Below, piece by piece: positions 62,925 through 64,000 of a stretch of DNA of 64,000 nt. Origin of the DNA: Bartonella ancashensis (GTDB lineage: Bacteria; Pseudomonadota; Alphaproteobacteria; Rhizobiales; Rhizobiaceae). The notes beneath the pieces are model-generated. The model saw only the letters and a program-made list of their open reading frames with translations, did not search any database and was not told the origin of the DNA. The position numbers and the translations under genes are program-made. The stretch covers positions 644,001 to 708,000 of the forward strand of contig NZ_CP010401.1 of NCBI RefSeq assembly GCF_001281405.1, in the 5' to 3' direction. How positions within the stretch are numbered: the first letter of the stretch is position 1; the number at the start of each line of letters is the position of its first letter.

Positions 62925-63714
62925 AACTCGTTATTATTCGGATCTTGATCTTTTGCTAAATGTTTGTCAGAAGGCAGGGAATTTGGCAATGGGGTATTTT
63001 GGATGTGATTTGAAAGTTTGGATTAAAAATGGTCACTCACCGGTGAGTGAGGTGGATTTGGCTGTTGATAGTTTTTTAAAGGAAAAACTTCTTGAAGCAC
63101 GGCCAAATTATGATTGGATATCAGAAGAAATGGATAATGAACGCAAACAACAGAGCTGTGGGCGTTATTTTTTAGTTGATCCAATCGATGGGACTCGTGG
63201 CTTTTTGTCTGGCCATACTGATTGGTGTATCTCTGTTGCCATAATTGAAAATGGGCGTCCTGTTGTAAGTGTTGTACAGTGTCCAGCTAAGGGTGATGTT
63301 TATGCTGCCATTGCGGGGGGAGGTGCAAAATTAAATGGTGTGAGATTGCCTCTTTTAGAATCTCGAATAGATCAACAATATAGGGTTTCTATTGATCAAT
63401 CAATCATCCACAGGTTACCATTTGATTTTTGTAGTAAAGTGAGGTTCTTGGATAATATTTCTTCCCTTGCATACCGTATCATTCTTGCTGCAAAGGGTGA
63501 GGTTGATGCTGTGTTGGTTCGGCCAAATTGCCATGATTGGGATATTGCTGCCGCTGACCTCATTATTGAAGAATGTGGTGGGCACTTAGTATCGTTTGAT
63601 GCACCATTTATTTCCTACGGCGGAGAAGTTTATCAATATGGGTTTTTAGCTGCAGGCGAGAATAACTGTCGTCAAAATATGATAGATGTTGTTCGCCAGG
63701 CAAAGTTAGTTTAA
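62911..63714 (+). CDS. Inositol-monophosphatase-family phosphatase (CysQ-like)
   Basis: A 267-residue magnesium-dependent phosphatase. Metal motifs are SEEMDNE, DPIDGTRGFL and the C-terminal WDIAAADLIIEECGG. Family members hydrolyse inositol phosphates, 3'-phosphoadenosine 5'-phosphate or similar. The start appears to be TTG at 62911, inside the pmbA end, with GGGATG upstream. In rhizobia it precedes a DUF4170 gene and the KDO transferase gene, as begins to be seen here. Confidence 0.9.
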   Translation: MQDNKTRYYSDLDLLLNVCQKAGNLAMGYFGCDLKVWIKNGHSPVSEVDLAVDSFLKEKLLEARPNYDWISEEMDNERKQQSCGRYFLVDPIDGTRGFLSGHTDWCISVAIIENGRPVVSVVQCPAKGDVYAAIAGGGAKLNGVRLPLLESRIDQQYRVSIDQSIIHRLPFDFCSKVRFLDNISSLAYRIILAAKGEVDAVLVRPNCHDWDIAAADLIIEECGGHLVSFDAPFISYGGEVYQYGFLAAGENNCRQNMIDVVRQAKLV

Positions 63715-63759
63715 TCAGAGAGCGGTATTTTAAGATTTTTGGATGATATGGAGGCGGGT

Positions 63760-64000
63760 ATGGCCGCGATCAATGAGAAGAAACAATTACTATATCTTGT
63801 ATTTGGTGGGGAGTTAGAAAATCTTCAAGATAATAAATTTAAGAATTTGAATGATTTGGATATAGTAGGTATCTTTCCGGATTATAAATCTGCAGAAGGA
63901 ATGTGGCGGGCAAAATCACAAAGCACTGTAGATAACGCGCTACAACGATATTATATCGTGCATTTACACCGATTTTTTGATCTTGAAACAGGTAATGCGT
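63760..64000 (+). CDS. DUF4170-family small protein (3' end outside window)
   Basis: The first 80 codons of a small protein: MAAINEKKQLLYLVFGGELE, NLNDLDIVGIFPDYKSAEGM and ALQRYYIVHLHRFFDLETG. The ATG has GGAGGCGGG ahead of it. DUF4170 proteins are about 80-90 residues, so only the last few are missing. In other rhizobia waaA (kdtA) and lpxK follow. Confidence 0.85.
   Translation, partial: MAAINEKKQLLYLVFGGELENLQDNKFKNLNDLDIVGIFPDYKSAEGMWRAKSQSTVDNALQRYYIVHLHRFFDLETGNA

Overview
The window is about 64 kb of an AT-rich alphaproteobacterial chromosome. Gene content and order (rimP-nusA, metK-trmB, miaB-phoH-ybeY-lnt, pstSCAB-phoU, twin hemin-binding-type outer-membrane proteins, IMPase-DUF4170) point to Rhizobiales and specifically to Bartonella. 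A large secreted protein at 39.5-41.4 kb looks like the DUF1561/PF07598 virulence-modifying protein family. As far as I know, within Bartonella that family occurs only in early-branching species such as B. bacilliformis or B. australis, so the host is probably one of these. The species call is inference.

Layout. 1-11.3 kb (minus strand): a long housekeeping cluster, transcribed tsaB, rimI, miaB, phoH, ybeY, corC/tlyC, lnt, an XRE regulator, metK, trmB, rimP, nusA (nusA is cut by the left edge). 11.6-16.1 kb (minus): SRP RNA, dnaX, ybaB, recR and kdsB. 16.2-22.5 kb: a membrane-anchored cytochrome c, yejBEF (no yejA alongside), a MoeB/ThiF-like enzyme and gshB.

22.6-39.4 kb is a decayed lambdoid prophage. 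It has an integrase broken by one stop codon just before its catalytic tyrosine, an excised YqaJ nuclease, an ERF recombinase, a CI/Cro-type switch with a 24-bp palindrome, a DUF1376 replication-type gene, an S24 repressor, SSB, several toxin-antitoxin loci (VapBC and RelBE intact, HicB and HigBA broken), two antirepressors with different N-terminal modules and the same C-terminal half, a probable C4 antisense RNA, and a lysis cassette (endolysin, inner and outer spanin, broken small membrane protein). There are no head, tail or terminase genes. About sixteen copies of a roughly 42-bp hairpin repeat lie between the genes of this island and apparently nowhere else in the window. A copy also lies upstream of the DUF1561 toxin-like gene, which suggests that gene is prophage cargo next to the lysis genes.

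42.1-64 kb is again chromosomal backbone, mostly plus strand: pstSCAB-phoU, an M29 aminopeptidase, mutM, an M20 peptidase, an RNase D-like exonuclease, two tandem outer-membrane beta-barrel genes (one with a glycine-rich tandem repeat), ileS, tadA (minus), rluB, rsmD, pmbA, an inositol-monophosphatase-family gene and the start of a DUF4170 gene cut by the right edge.

The points most worth a second look are the dispersed hairpin repeats, the prophage-linked AB-toxin-like protein with an RVKR site, the palindromes at equivalent positions inside both antirepressors, and the run of nonsense and frameshift lesions in the phage genes, including a double frameshift inside the endolysin.
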